Shown here one piece after another: positions 1 through 7,729 of a stretch of 35,707 nucleotides of DNA. The stretch's first letter is position 1; each line of letters opens with the position of its first letter. The notes under the pieces are model-generated. The model was not told the DNA's origin and ran no database searches. It saw only the letters and a list, made by a program, of their open reading frames with translations. A program made the translations under genes and the position numbers. The stretch comes from Planctomycetota bacterium (GTDB lineage: Bacteria; Planctomycetota; Phycisphaerae; Phycisphaerales; UBA5793), in contig CAUJHZ010000009.1 of the NCBI GenBank assembly GCA_963205185.1, forward strand, positions 1-35,707, given 5' to 3'.

Positions 1-289
1 GCGGCCGCACATCCTGCACGAGCGACTTGCTCGTACTGAGGTACGTCGTCAGCGCCGGATCATGCGTCTGCAGCACCGTGTCGCCCCAGGCGCTGCGCGC
101 ACTCGCCCCGAGAAGAACCGGAGCGAGGGCGCAGGCAGCCACCACTGAGGGGGCGAAGGATGCGGCGAGGGGTTGAAGCCAACGCCGCCGCCGCGATCCC
201 TTCACTGCAGATTCAGTGGAGGTCAGCGTGGGGGTCGTGGGGGTCATCGTGGGGGTCGCGGCGCGATGGTTCTTGTGACGTGCGTTCAT
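1..289 (-). CDS. Secreted protein of unknown function (gene Y, left copy), 3' end missing
   Basis: Unrecognised family. The ATG at 287-289 is preceded by a GAGGGA-like ribosome site. The frame stays open to the window edge (96 codons visible). The N-terminus is Thr/Pro rich, followed by a basic RRRR stretch and a hydrophobic segment ending in an Ala-rich SARSAWG motif, which looks like a long signal peptide with cleavage around residues 65-70. The mature part begins GDTVLQTHDPALTTYLS. It lies 142 bp downstream of gene X on the same strand, so the two may be co-transcribed. The right copy at 35416-35707 encodes the same mature N-terminus and differs mainly in the Thr/Pro region. Function cannot be assigned from the visible part. 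Confidence 0.7.
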   Translation of the reverse strand, partial: MNARHKNHRAATPTMTPTTPTLTSTESAVKGSRRRRWLQPLAASFAPSVVAACALAPVLLGASARSAWGDTVLQTHDPALTTYLSTSKSLVQDVRP

Positions 290-343
290 GACAATCCTCG
301 TTCCTGTCATCCGGGCTCCGCCCGATGCGAGCCCAACGTGCAG

Positions 344-396
344 ACCTCTCCCGGTGATCTCGATGCCCAGTGCGAGCCGGTGCGCGGAGGAGAGGT
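344..396 (-). other. Conserved long-arm inverted repeat between X and Y (left)
   Basis: The 8-base arms ACCTCTCC (344-351) and GGAGAGGT (389-396) are separated by 37 bases. The same pair is kept in the right copy (35308-35315 and 35353-35360). It lies in the X-Y spacer, shortly before the Y start. It could form a leader structure or attenuator in an X-Y transcript. The CCTCTCC-type arm could also pair with ribosome-site-like sequence. No U-tract follows, so a simple terminator is not supported. Confidence 0.35.
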
Positions 397-431
397 CCGT
401 GAGGACAGCGCGGCCGGCTCAACTGCTTGTG

Positions 432-1250
432 CTACGGCTCGACCGCCGCATCCCAGTAGGTCTCGACCGAGGCGAGCGAACTGTCCAGGCGACTGCTCGC
501 CTGCGCCACCTCCGTGCGGGCCCGTTCATTGCTGAGCAGCGTCGTCGTGCTCCCGCTCACCTGCTCGTTCCACTTGGCGCAGATGCGCTCTTCGTCGAGA
601 GCGTCGCGCAGCGTCACCAGATCCGAGTCGGTGCGCGACTCGACGAGGTGCTGCACGGGCAGTTCACGGAACACCGTGGCTCGATGAGCGCGGATGGCCG
701 TCAGGCGGGTGATCACCTCCGCCGCCAGGCCATCCACGCCGGCGTCGAAGACGCCATCGAGCGCGCTGTCGAGGCTGCGTCGATCGGAGTTCATCTCCGA
801 GCGCGCCGCAGCCAGGTCAATCAGATCCTGCTCGGTCCCCTTGCCCCGGCGCACGAGACGCTCGAGCGCCTCGTACTGCGCCTTGGACGCCCGCCAGTCC
901 GCTTCAACCACCGCCAGGGCCGTCCCGTGCTCCGTGAGATGGGTGCGCACCGCGCCCACCACCGCTTCGACGCCCAATTGGCTCGTCACCCCGGCCGCGG
1001 TCAGCGCCGACGGATCCAGGGCCACGCGCCGCAGCGTCGAATCGAGGGCAGGCTCAGTGAACATCAGAGCCCCGCCCGCCCACGCGGGCCGCAGCGACAG
1101 CGCCGTCGCCGAAGAGATGGACTTGGATGGAGCCCCGTTCGACGCGATGCGCGACGAGGCCGAGTGCACCGCCGCGGCGATGAGCACCACGAGAAGCGCG
1201 ACGGCGGCGGGAACCGTTACGAGATGACCGGATCGAAAGAAGCGTTGCAT
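432..1250 (-). CDS. Membrane-anchored helical protein of unknown function (gene X, left copy)
   Basis: 272 residues starting MQRFFRSGHL. The ATG is chosen because AAGGAG lies 7 bases upstream; an in-frame upstream ATG lacks a ribosome site. Residues about 11-30 form one hydrophobic segment (signal anchor or uncleaved signal peptide). The rest is Ala/Glu/Arg rich and predicted helical, with charged coiled-coil-like stretches around 120-170 and 220-265. There is a single Cys in the mature part (ERICAKW). No known domain is recognised. It is transcribed divergently from gspD and duplicated at 34453-35271 with about 94% identity, mostly conservative changes clustered in residues 35-55, so both copies look under protein-level selection. 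A link with secretion is suggested only by the shared regulatory region. Confidence 0.85.
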   Translation of the reverse strand: MQRFFRSGHLVTVPAAVALLVVLIAAAVHSASSRIASNGAPSKSISSATALSLRPAWAGGALMFTEPALDSTLRRVALDPSALTAAGVTSQLGVEAVVGAVRTHLTEHGTALAVVEADWRASKAQYEALERLVRRGKGTEQDLIDLAAARSEMNSDRRSLDSALDGVFDAGVDGLAAEVITRLTAIRAHRATVFRELPVQHLVESRTDSDLVTLRDALDEERICAKWNEQVSGSTTTLLSNERARTEVAQASSRLDSSLASVETYWDAAVEP

Positions 1251-1308
1251 GGCGATCTCCTTGCGGCACGAGTCCAAGCCGCGGACGCCTCGCCCGCGAC
1301 CCGTCTCC

Positions 1309-1336
1309 AATATACCGCCTGTGCATAGCGCCGCAA
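1309..1336 (-). promoter_or_regulatory. Promoter of gene X (left copy), -35 TTGCGG / -10 TATATT
   Basis: On the minus strand TTGCGG (1336-1331) and TATATT (1314-1309) are separated by 16 bp. A start near 1302 would give a leader of about 50 bases with AAGGAG before the ATG. The spacer contains CTATGCAC, and a second CTCTGCAC lies just upstream at 1350-1343, so the same 8-bp motif occurs as two direct copies 22 bp apart around the -35 box. The whole arrangement is conserved in the right copy. Confidence 0.6.
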
Positions 1337-1732
1337 GGGCATGTGCAGAGTTTACCCGGTGTCTATTACATGTTCAGCAACAGAGTGCGAACACGACCCG
1401 CCGCAACCGCCGCAAGTGCCCAGCCCGCCACGGCCTGCGCGAGGCCGCGCGTATTTAATACAGCGAATGGAACCGGGCAATTGATTCGCCGTCGAATCGG
1501 TCGCAAGTGCAGAGCTGCACACATCTTGCGCGCCGGAACGAAAATACCCGAAAAAGTCGAAAGAATCTTCTCGCCCCTGACCCGATCGGGGGAAGAAGAG
1601 CCTCCCGCGAAGGCCCGACGGCTCGCGACAGGCCCTCAATCCTGCGGCCATCTGGTTCTCTCGCCCCCCCGTGCAGAGTTCCGCCGGCCCCCAAGTGGTC
1701 TGTGCGTGCATAGCGCCGACGACACTCTGCAC
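1321..1732. promoter_or_regulatory. Cluster of six GTGCA(T/G)AG operator-like sites
   Basis: Seen directly: GTGCATAG at 1321-1328 and 1706-1713; GTGCAGAG at 1343-1350, 1507-1514 and 1671-1678; the complement CTCTGCAC at 1725-1732. The sites at 1706-1713 and 1725-1732 form an inverted pair inside a 27-bp block that is identical in the right copy although flanking bases have changed. Six copies of a near-identical octamer in 412 bp is far above chance. A dimeric regulator controlling both X and gspD is the simplest reading; its identity is unknown. Confidence 0.6.
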
Positions 1733-1794
1733 GCCATCTGCACAATCTTCCGCATCAATCGCCGAATCCCGCCCCCGGCGACCCCGCCATGCGG

Positions 1795-1809
1795 TATGAT
1801 CAACGCATG
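1795..1809 (+). promoter_or_regulatory. TATGAT -10 element placing a leaderless start on gspD
   Basis: TATGAT at 1795-1800 is followed by six bases and then ATG at 1807. A transcript starting the usual 6-7 bases after the -10 would begin at this ATG, giving a leaderless mRNA. No Shine-Dalgarno precedes any of the three early ATGs. No -35 hexamer is visible, which fits activation from the octamer pair 74 bp upstream. The TATGAT-N6-ATG string is identical in the right copy. Confidence 0.5.
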
Positions 1810-4077
1810 ACCTCCCGCTTCACCCGCCCCATGTCCCACCGCATCGCCCTCGCTTGCATACTCGCCGCCGCCGCCGGACTCAGCAACGCAGTCCCGGCGG
1901 GCGGCGCCATGAGCGCCGGAAGCGGCGCTGTGCAGGAAGCGCAGCCGCCCGGTGAAAGCATTCAGTTGCAGGGCGAGATCGACCTACCGCGTCTCGTCGA
2001 TCTCTGCGCCAAGAGACTCGATCTCACCATCGAGTACGACGCGACGGTCCTCAAGGGCAAGGTCACGCTGCGACTCACTGAGACACTCACCGATGAACAG
2101 CTCTGGGATCTGACGAATCGAGTCCTGGGACTGCGCGGGTTCACCACCGTCGGACTGCCCGGCGAAGACGGCCAGACGGTGCTGAGTGTGGTGCGGCTGG
2201 CCGATGCGGCCGGTCTGGCGCCGGCGACATCAACGGAAGAACTCTCCGACCGCGCCGGCTTCGTCGCGGTAGTGCGCCGCCTGAAGCACCAGAGCGCCAA
2301 GGACATCGTCGAAGGCCTCAAGGTCGTCCTCTCCAAACCTGGCGGATCCGTCGCGGCATTGGGTGAGGATCTGATCTTCATCGCCGATCTGCGTCCGCGC
2401 GTGGATGAGGCGCTGGCGGTGCTCAGTGAGATGGACCGGGCCGGGCACGATTCGATCGTGGAGCGCATCGAGCTGAAGCACCTCCCCGCCACCCGCCTGG
2501 CCGCCGTGCTCACTTCAGTCGCCGCGGCCCAGGACGCCGTCGAAGGTCACACGTCGACTGGCAAGGTCATCGCCGAAGCAGGCGACCGGGCGGTCGTTCT
2601 CATCGCGCCGGCTTCACAGGCCAATACATGGCGCGATCTCATCGAACGCTTCGACCAGCTTCCACCTGTCGAGACGCGCACCTACAGCCCGCGCTACTTC
2701 GGGCTTGATGAAGTCGCGGCCCTGATCGAGCAGACGGTCAAGCCCGCCGGCGCGGCCGGAGAGCAGTGGCGGCTGGTGCGCGATGAACTCACCGGCTCGA
2801 TCATCCTCACGGCTGCGCCCGATCAGCACGAGCAGACGCAGGCGCTTGTCGATCGCCTCAATGCCGTGCCCGTCGAGTCGCGGCGGCCGATGCGAAGTTT
2901 CCAGGTGCGCAACCGGCCGGTTGCGGAAGTGATTGGCGTGCTCGAGCGGCTGCTGAGCGCGGGGGTGATCACCGACGCCGCCGCTGCAGGCGAATCGCAG
3001 TTGAGTTCGACCAGTCTCGCGGACTCCGCCATTCCGCCCGATGCGCCACGCGCAGTGCCGGGCACCGAGCCCCGGCCAACGCCAGCCGAGCCCGCAAGCG
3101 GGCGCGACAGTGGAGCAGTGCACTCAGCCAAGCCTCAGCGCGACTCCGAAACACCCGCCCTCACACTCACGGCCGACGAAGCGACGAGCACGATCATCGC
3201 CATGGGCGATCCGCGGCTGCTCGACCAGGTGCGCCGGCTCATCGATGAACTCGATGTCCGCCAGCCGCAAGTCATGGTCGAGATCCTCATCGTCAGCCTC
3301 AGCGACAGCCAGACGCTCGATCTCGGCGTCGAACTGGAGAAGATCGAAGTCAGTGGAGACGTGCGCATCACGCTCTCCTCGCTTTTTGGTCTGAGCAGCC
3401 TCACCGATGGCATCCGCAGCGTCGGCAATGCGCGCGGCGGCAGCGCGCTGGTGCTCAGTCCCGGCGACTTCAGCGTCGTCGTGCGCGCCCTCGAGACGGT
3501 CAACGACGGCCGCTCGCTCAACGTGCCGCGCGTGCTGGTGAACAACAACCAGCAGGCGTCGCTCAACTCCGTGCTCCAGCAGCCCTTTGTGAGCATCAAC
3601 GCCTTTGACACGATCGCGACGACTTCGTTCGGCGGGACGCAGGATGCGGGGACGGTCGTCACCGTCAAGCCGCAGATCGCCGAGGGTGATCACCTCATCG
3701 TGGACTACTCGGTCACACTTAGCGCGTTCGTGGGTGAGTCGGCGGACCCGTCGCTGCCGCCGCCGCGCCAGGAGAACCGGCTGCAGAGCGTGGCGACGAT
3801 TCCCGACGGCTACGTCGTGGCCTTGGGGGGCATCGAGGTGACGAATCAATCAAAGGGCGTGTCGCAGGTGCCCGGCCTGGCGGGGATTCCCATCGTGGGC
3901 GAACTCTTCAAGAACCGCTCGCGCACCGAAAGCCGCAGCCGCTTCTACATCTTCATTCGCCCCTCGGTCCTCCGGCGCCTGGACTTCGAGGATCTGCGCT
4001 ACCTGAGCGAAGCGCCGATGGAAGCTAGCGGAATTGATGACGGCTGGCCCGTGGTCGAGCCGCGCGTGATTCACTGA
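1807..4077 (+). CDS. gspD: Type II secretion secretin GspD
   Basis: 756 residues. It forms the outer-membrane channel of the type II secretion system. A signal peptide with hydrophobic core ALACILAAAAGLSNA is followed by N-domains: an N0-like fold at about 50-130, then N1-N3-like repeats (LKHQSAKDIVEGL, IELKHLPATRLAAVL, FQVRNRPVAEVIGVLERLL). A Pro/Ser/Thr-rich insertion sits in the last N-domain around 395-450. The C-terminal secretin domain follows, with VPRVLVNNNQQASL, VTVKPQI and the signature VPGLAGIPIVGELFKNRS near the end. The ATG at 1807 is preferred over 1789 because of the leaderless promoter. It is the first gene of an operon running to 12119; gspE follows after 13 bp. An N-terminal fragment is duplicated at 33891. 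Confidence 0.95.
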   Translation: MTSRFTRPMSHRIALACILAAAAGLSNAVPAGGAMSAGSGAVQEAQPPGESIQLQGEIDLPRLVDLCAKRLDLTIEYDATVLKGKVTLRLTETLTDEQLWDLTNRVLGLRGFTTVGLPGEDGQTVLSVVRLADAAGLAPATSTEELSDRAGFVAVVRRLKHQSAKDIVEGLKVVLSKPGGSVAALGEDLIFIADLRPRVDEALAVLSEMDRAGHDSIVERIELKHLPATRLAAVLTSVAAAQDAVEGHTSTGKVIAEAGDRAVVLIAPASQANTWRDLIERFDQLPPVETRTYSPRYFGLDEVAALIEQTVKPAGAAGEQWRLVRDELTGSIILTAAPDQHEQTQALVDRLNAVPVESRRPMRSFQVRNRPVAEVIGVLERLLSAGVITDAAAAGESQLSSTSLADSAIPPDAPRAVPGTEPRPTPAEPASGRDSGAVHSAKPQRDSETPALTLTADEATSTIIAMGDPRLLDQVRRLIDELDVRQPQVMVEILIVSLSDSQTLDLGVELEKIEVSGDVRITLSSLFGLSSLTDGIRSVGNARGGSALVLSPGDFSVVVRALETVNDGRSLNVPRVLVNNNQQASLNSVLQQPFVSINAFDTIATTSFGGTQDAGTVVTVKPQIAEGDHLIVDYSVTLSAFVGESADPSLPPPRQENRLQSVATIPDGYVVALGGIEVTNQSKGVSQVPGLAGIPIVGELFKNRSRTESRSRFYIFIRPSVLRRLDFEDLRYLSEAPMEASGIDDGWPVVEPRVIH

Positions 4078-4090
4078 AGATGGAGGAAGC

Positions 4091-5551
4091 ATGCCGGTTG
4101 CTCCCATTGTGGATGCCGAATTCGTCGAGCGCATCGAGCGTGACTTTGCGCGGCGGCACCTCATCCTGGGGACCGGCCGTGAGGATGATGAACTCAAACT
4201 CCTCGTGAGTGAATCAACCAGTCGCGCCGCCATCCACAACGTCGGGACGTTCCTCCAGATGCGAGTCCGGCCGACAATCGAAGAGGCAGAACAGATCGCA
4301 CGCATGATCGACGAGGCGTATGCGCAGCACCGCAAGGCGGGTGGCTGGAACGGCGCTGCCGCCGGCGTCGATCGAAATGGCCAATCTGACGAGAGCTCAA
4401 TGGCCGTCGCCCGCTGGCTTGAGCAGGCGGATCGCGATCTGCTCAGCACGCAGGGCAAGGGGCCGGTCGTGCAACTCGTCGATGCGCTGCTCTTCGAGGC
4501 ATTGGGCAAGGGCGCCAGCGACGTTCACATTCAACCGCTGTCGGACCGGACCGTGGTGCGCTACCGCGTGGACGGCGTACTCCACGATGTTCACCAACTT
4601 ACGGCAGAGATGACCTCCGGCGTGGTCAGCCGCATCAAGGTCATGGGGCGCATGGACATCGCCCAGCATCGGATTCCCCAGGACGGGCGCGCGACGGTCA
4701 CCATTGGCGGCCGACCGGTCGATCTGCGCCTGAGCACCGTTCCGACGAGCTATGGCGAGCGTGCAGTCGTGCGACTTCTGGACAGCGCGCAGCAGTTGTG
4801 CGACTTTGAGCGCCTGGGGATGCGCGAGGATGTCGCTCAGGCGTTCCTTGCGCGCGCCACACAGAGTAACGGCATCATCCTCGTCACGGGCCCGACGGGC
4901 AGCGGCAAGACCACGACGCTCTACTCGACACTGCGCCGCACGGCTTCTCCGCAACTCAACATCATGACGATCGAAGACCCGATCGAGTACGAACTCTCGA
5001 CAGTCGGGCTGGCGGTGAGCCAGATGCAGGTCAACAGCAGAAAGGGCATCACCTTCCCGACGGGTCTGCGGCACATTCTGCGGCAGGACCCGGATGTGAT
5101 CATGGTCGGCGAGATCCGCGACGCCGAGACGGCTCGCGTGGCGATCCAGTCAAGCCTGACGGGGCACCTCGTCTTCTCGACATTGCACACGAATGACGCA
5201 CCGAGCGCTGTGACGCGTCTGGTGGACCTGGGTGTCGAGCCGTACCTGGTGAGCGCATCGCTTTCCGCGGTGCTCGCGCAGCGTCTCGTGCGCACGACGC
5301 ACCAGCCGTGCAGCGGGGCCGGCTGTGATGAGTGCTTCGGCACGGGATTGAAAGGTCGCACCGGCCTGTTCGAACTCATGCCCGTCGACGAGCGCCTGCG
5401 GCAACTGATCTGCGAAGGTGCGCCCCTGGCATCGATCAGAGCCGCCGCACGCGAAGCGGGGATGCGAACACTGGGTGAAGAAGGGCAGCGGCTGGTGGAT
5501 GAAGGCAGGACGATTCCGCTGGAAGTGCACCGCGTGGTGCAGATGGTTTGA
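4091..5551 (+). CDS. gspE: Type II secretion ATPase GspE
   Basis: 486 residues, cytoplasmic hexameric ATPase powering pseudopilus assembly. GGAGG sits 6 bases before the ATG. The N-terminal domain is short (about 1-110). Walker A GPTGSGKTT is at 267-275, followed by an Asp box (IMTIEDPIEY), Walker B-type DPDVIMVGEIRD and a His box (TGHLVFSTLHTND). The zinc-binding subdomain is reduced: only PC-x5-CDEC remains in place of the usual CxxC-x(n)-CxxC, while the second ATPase in this window keeps all four Cys. The reading frame is intact and followed immediately by gspF, so it is probably functional. Confidence 0.95.
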   Translation: MPVAPIVDAEFVERIERDFARRHLILGTGREDDELKLLVSESTSRAAIHNVGTFLQMRVRPTIEEAEQIARMIDEAYAQHRKAGGWNGAAAGVDRNGQSDESSMAVARWLEQADRDLLSTQGKGPVVQLVDALLFEALGKGASDVHIQPLSDRTVVRYRVDGVLHDVHQLTAEMTSGVVSRIKVMGRMDIAQHRIPQDGRATVTIGGRPVDLRLSTVPTSYGERAVVRLLDSAQQLCDFERLGMREDVAQAFLARATQSNGIILVTGPTGSGKTTTLYSTLRRTASPQLNIMTIEDPIEYELSTVGLAVSQMQVNSRKGITFPTGLRHILRQDPDVIMVGEIRDAETARVAIQSSLTGHLVFSTLHTNDAPSAVTRLVDLGVEPYLVSASLSAVLAQRLVRTTHQPCSGAGCDECFGTGLKGRTGLFELMPVDERLRQLICEGAPLASIRAAAREAGMRTLGEEGQRLVDEGRTIPLEVHRVVQMV

Positions 5552-5556
5552 ACGCG

Positions 5557-6798
5557 ATGGAACTCTGGCGCTACACGGCGGTGCGAACTGAGGCGGGACA
5601 GGCGCTGGCGCCCCGGCGCGGCGAACTCATGGCGGAGTCGGCCGTGGAAGTCCGGGCTTCGCTGCGCCGCATCGGCTGGCAGGTCATCGAACTGCGCCGG
5701 GCGCGCAAGCCGATTGTGCTGCCGATTCAACTGCGCCAGGCGTGGAACCGGCATCTTCGCCGGCGCCGCCTGGATCAACGCGCGGAGATATTCGAAGGTC
5801 TCTGTTCACTGCTCGAGTCAGGGCTGCCGCTCGTCGAGTGCCTTGAGGTGCTGGGTGAGGAGCGGCAGCGCTGGTCGGGTGGCTCGCGGCGACAGATGCT
5901 CGTCGAGTGGCGGCAAGCGATGCGCGGCGGCGCGAGTCCGGCTCAGGCCATGGCGCAGCACCCTTCGTGGTTCGACGGCATCGACTGCGCCATCGTCGAG
6001 TCGGGCCAGCATGGGGGCATGTTGCCGAGCGTGCTCAAACACATGGCTGAGCGGGAGGCGCGAGTCGACCAGTTGGGCCACCAGCTCGTTGCCGCACTCA
6101 CCTATCCGGCGATCATCACTGTCGCCGCCATCGGCGTCGCCGTGTTCCTGAGTGTGAAGACGCTGCCTGACCTGGCGAACCTGCTCACGACTGCGAGAAT
6201 CGAAGTACCCGCACTCACACGGTGGGTCATGGCAGGCGGTCAATTGGCGGCGCACTGGGGTGCGATGCTGCTTGCGCTTACTGTCATGCTCGCGGCAGGC
6301 GGATCTTTTGCTCTTCGCGCTGCGGTTCAGCGGTCGCCGCGTGTAGCGCGTATCGCTACTGCCTGCACGCCGCGCGTGCTTCGCACCTGGGCCGTATCCA
6401 GATTCGCCCAGAGCCTGGCGGACCTGCTTCGCGCCGGCGTGCCAGCCGTCGAAGCGCTGCGCGTGCTTTCGCCCACACTGCCCATCGCGCTCAGTCGCGT
6501 GGTGAAGGATGCCGCGGCAGAGATCGAATCAGGCGGCGATCTGGCGCAGGCGCTTGATGACCCGCTCTGGTTCTCACCGCAATTCAGGCGCTTGCTGCAC
6601 AGCGGCCAGGCGGCCGGCGAACTCGAGGCGGCCCTTGAACGAATGGCCCAGCGCGATCAGCGCCGCACGGAGCGGCAGATCAACCGGCTGGCGACACTTC
6701 TCGAACCTGCGGCGATTCTGGCGCTGGCCACTCTGGTCGGGACCGTCGTGCTCGCAGCAGTGCTGCCCCTCACGCGGCTCCAGGAGGTCTTGCGGTGA
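5557..6798 (+). CDS. gspF: Type II secretion inner-membrane platform protein GspF
   Basis: 413 residues from the ATG at 5557; a TTG at 5548 overlapping the gspE stop is an alternative start. Two GspF repeats (about 65-190 and 270-395) with LLESGLPLVECLEVL and LLRAGVPAVEALRVL, each followed by a transmembrane helix, plus a central membrane segment and a final one (AILALATLVGTVVLAAVLP). It anchors GspE and the pseudopilin machinery in the inner membrane. Its stop codon overlaps the gspG start in a GTGA arrangement, so the genes are translationally coupled. Confidence 0.93.
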   Translation: MELWRYTAVRTEAGQALAPRRGELMAESAVEVRASLRRIGWQVIELRRARKPIVLPIQLRQAWNRHLRRRRLDQRAEIFEGLCSLLESGLPLVECLEVLGEERQRWSGGSRRQMLVEWRQAMRGGASPAQAMAQHPSWFDGIDCAIVESGQHGGMLPSVLKHMAEREARVDQLGHQLVAALTYPAIITVAAIGVAVFLSVKTLPDLANLLTTARIEVPALTRWVMAGGQLAAHWGAMLLALTVMLAAGGSFALRAAVQRSPRVARIATACTPRVLRTWAVSRFAQSLADLLRAGVPAVEALRVLSPTLPIALSRVVKDAAAEIESGGDLAQALDDPLWFSPQFRRLLHSGQAAGELEAALERMAQRDQRRTERQINRLATLLEPAAILALATLVGTVVLAAVLPLTRLQEVLR

Positions 6799-7238
6799 TT
6801 CAGCGATCAACTCAATCTCGCCGCGGCATGACGCTCGTAGAGATCCTCGCCGTCGTCGTGATCCTTGGGCTCATCGCGACGACACTGCTTGTGGGCTTCT
6901 CGGGCACGTTCGGCAAGGCCAAGCACGAACTGGCCCGCAGCGGCATCGGCCTGCTCGCAGGCAAGGTCGAGACGTATCGCATCGAGAAGAGCGACTGGCC
7001 GAGCAACGAACTGGGCCTGGCCGCACTCAGCGCCCCGCACGCGACCCCGACCGCCTCGTACTTCGTGAATGCGGATCAGCTGACCGACCCGTGGGGGCGC
7101 CAGTACCTCTATGTGATGCCCGGCCCTGACGGCCATCCCTTTGAGATTCGCTCGTACGGAGCCGATGGGCAGCCGGGCGGAGAGGGCGAGAACGCGGATC
7201 TGTCTTCTGCGAATCTTCGAGGGAAGGCGGATCAATGA
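6795..7238 (+). CDS. gspG: Major pseudopilin GspG
   Basis: 147 residues from GTG with GGAGG seven bases upstream. Prepilin motif RRG|MTLVEILAVVVIL: Gly at -1, Glu at +5, long hydrophobic helix. The C-terminal part has the GspG hallmarks DPWGRQYLYVMPG and SYGADGQPGGEGENADL, the latter matching the conserved calcium-binding loop. It would be the main subunit of the periplasmic pseudopilus after cleavage by a prepilin peptidase, which is not in this window. Coupled to gspF (GTGA) and to gspH (ATGA). Confidence 0.96.
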   Translation: MIQRSTQSRRGMTLVEILAVVVILGLIATTLLVGFSGTFGKAKHELARSGIGLLAGKVETYRIEKSDWPSNELGLAALSAPHATPTASYFVNADQLTDPWGRQYLYVMPGPDGHPFEIRSYGADGQPGGEGENADLSSANLRGKADQ

Positions 7239-7729
7239 TCGCCGCAGATGCCAATCGTCGCTCGCGCCGTGGCTTCACACTTGTCGAGATGCTCGCCGTG
7301 GTGGTGCTTCTGGGGATGATCTCATCCGTCGCAGTGGTCTCGTTGAACCGAGCAGACGAGGCAGGCGCTTTGCAATCGGCACGCTGGGGCATTGTGAATC
7401 TCGATGCACAGGCCAGACTGGCCGCGCGAGCCGAAGGCGCTGCGGTCTTGATTCGCCTTCTGGATGGCGGTGCCCGTGCAGCTGCCAGCGTCACGCCCGC
7501 CTCCGAGGGAGGGTGGTCGGCTTCATTCGATTGCCCTCGTGCCACGTTTATTCGATTCTTCGAGGGAGATGGCGGACAGGAACTCGATGGCATTTTCATC
7601 GACCGAACCGGCCACAGTGCTGACGTGACAGTGCGGATCTCGAATTCGTCAGGTCGTTCGGAGAAGTGGTTCATCCGCGGTCTTACGGGCGAGATCAACC
7701 GGTTCAATTCGAGCGGAGGCCGGCCATGA
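7235..7729 (+). CDS. gspH: Minor pseudopilin GspH
   Basis: 164 residues. Prepilin motif SRRG|FTLVEMLAVVVLLGMISSVAVVSL with Glu at +5. The soluble part is beta-rich and matches GspH size. Order G-H-I-J-K and four-base overlaps on both sides support the assignment; sequence beyond the N-terminal helix is poorly conserved in this family. It probably links the GspG shaft to the tip complex. Confidence 0.85.
   Translation: MIAADANRRSRRGFTLVEMLAVVVLLGMISSVAVVSLNRADEAGALQSARWGIVNLDAQARLAARAEGAAVLIRLLDGGARAAASVTPASEGGWSASFDCPRATFIRFFEGDGGQELDGIFIDRTGHSADVTVRISNSSGRSEKWFIRGLTGEINRFNSSGGRP

Larger units (their letters stand above)
1251..1806. other. Divergent intergenic region X/gspD
   Basis: About 556 bases with no supported gene. 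It holds the X promoter, the octamer sites and the gspD -10 element, listed separately. It also contains blocks conserved with the right copy: an AT-richer stretch around 1450-1475, and a GAACGAAAATACCCGAAAAAG block followed by GACCCGATCGGGGG near 1540-1592. The latter is partly palindromic and could be a further protein site or a leader structure. Overlapping long ORFs in this region are GC-rich shadows. Confidence 0.6.
1..1960. repeat. Left copy of long terminal inverted repeat
   Basis: The reverse complement of this stretch matches about 33750-35707. It covers the start of gene Y, all of gene X, the divergent regulatory region and roughly the first 150 bases of gspD. The outer 141 bases are identical to the other end and the first mismatch is at position 142. 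Further in, the copies diverge: gene X differs at about 16 of 272 residues and the intergenic part carries many changes and small indels. Similarity fades inside gspD near the end of its signal-peptide region. The intact gspD and its operon lie on this side, so this is probably the parental copy. The duplication was read by eye; exact borders are approximate. Confidence 0.93.

Noticed and set aside
1-8. NotI sites at both ends, suggesting a cloned NotI fragment or fosmid insert
   Set aside because: No vector sequence is present and both ends are the same 141-base genomic string inside gene Y; a repeat-caused contig break explains it better.
288-1328. Long plus-strand ORF of 346 codons opposite gene X
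   Set aside because: Antisense shadow in GC-rich DNA. Gene X on the minus strand has a ribosome site, promoter, membrane anchor and a conserved second copy; differences between copies keep the X protein, not this frame.
3124-3849. Minus-strand ORF of 241 codons inside gspD
   Set aside because: His/Arg/Asp-rich antisense shadow with no ribosome site; it overlaps the conserved secretin domain.
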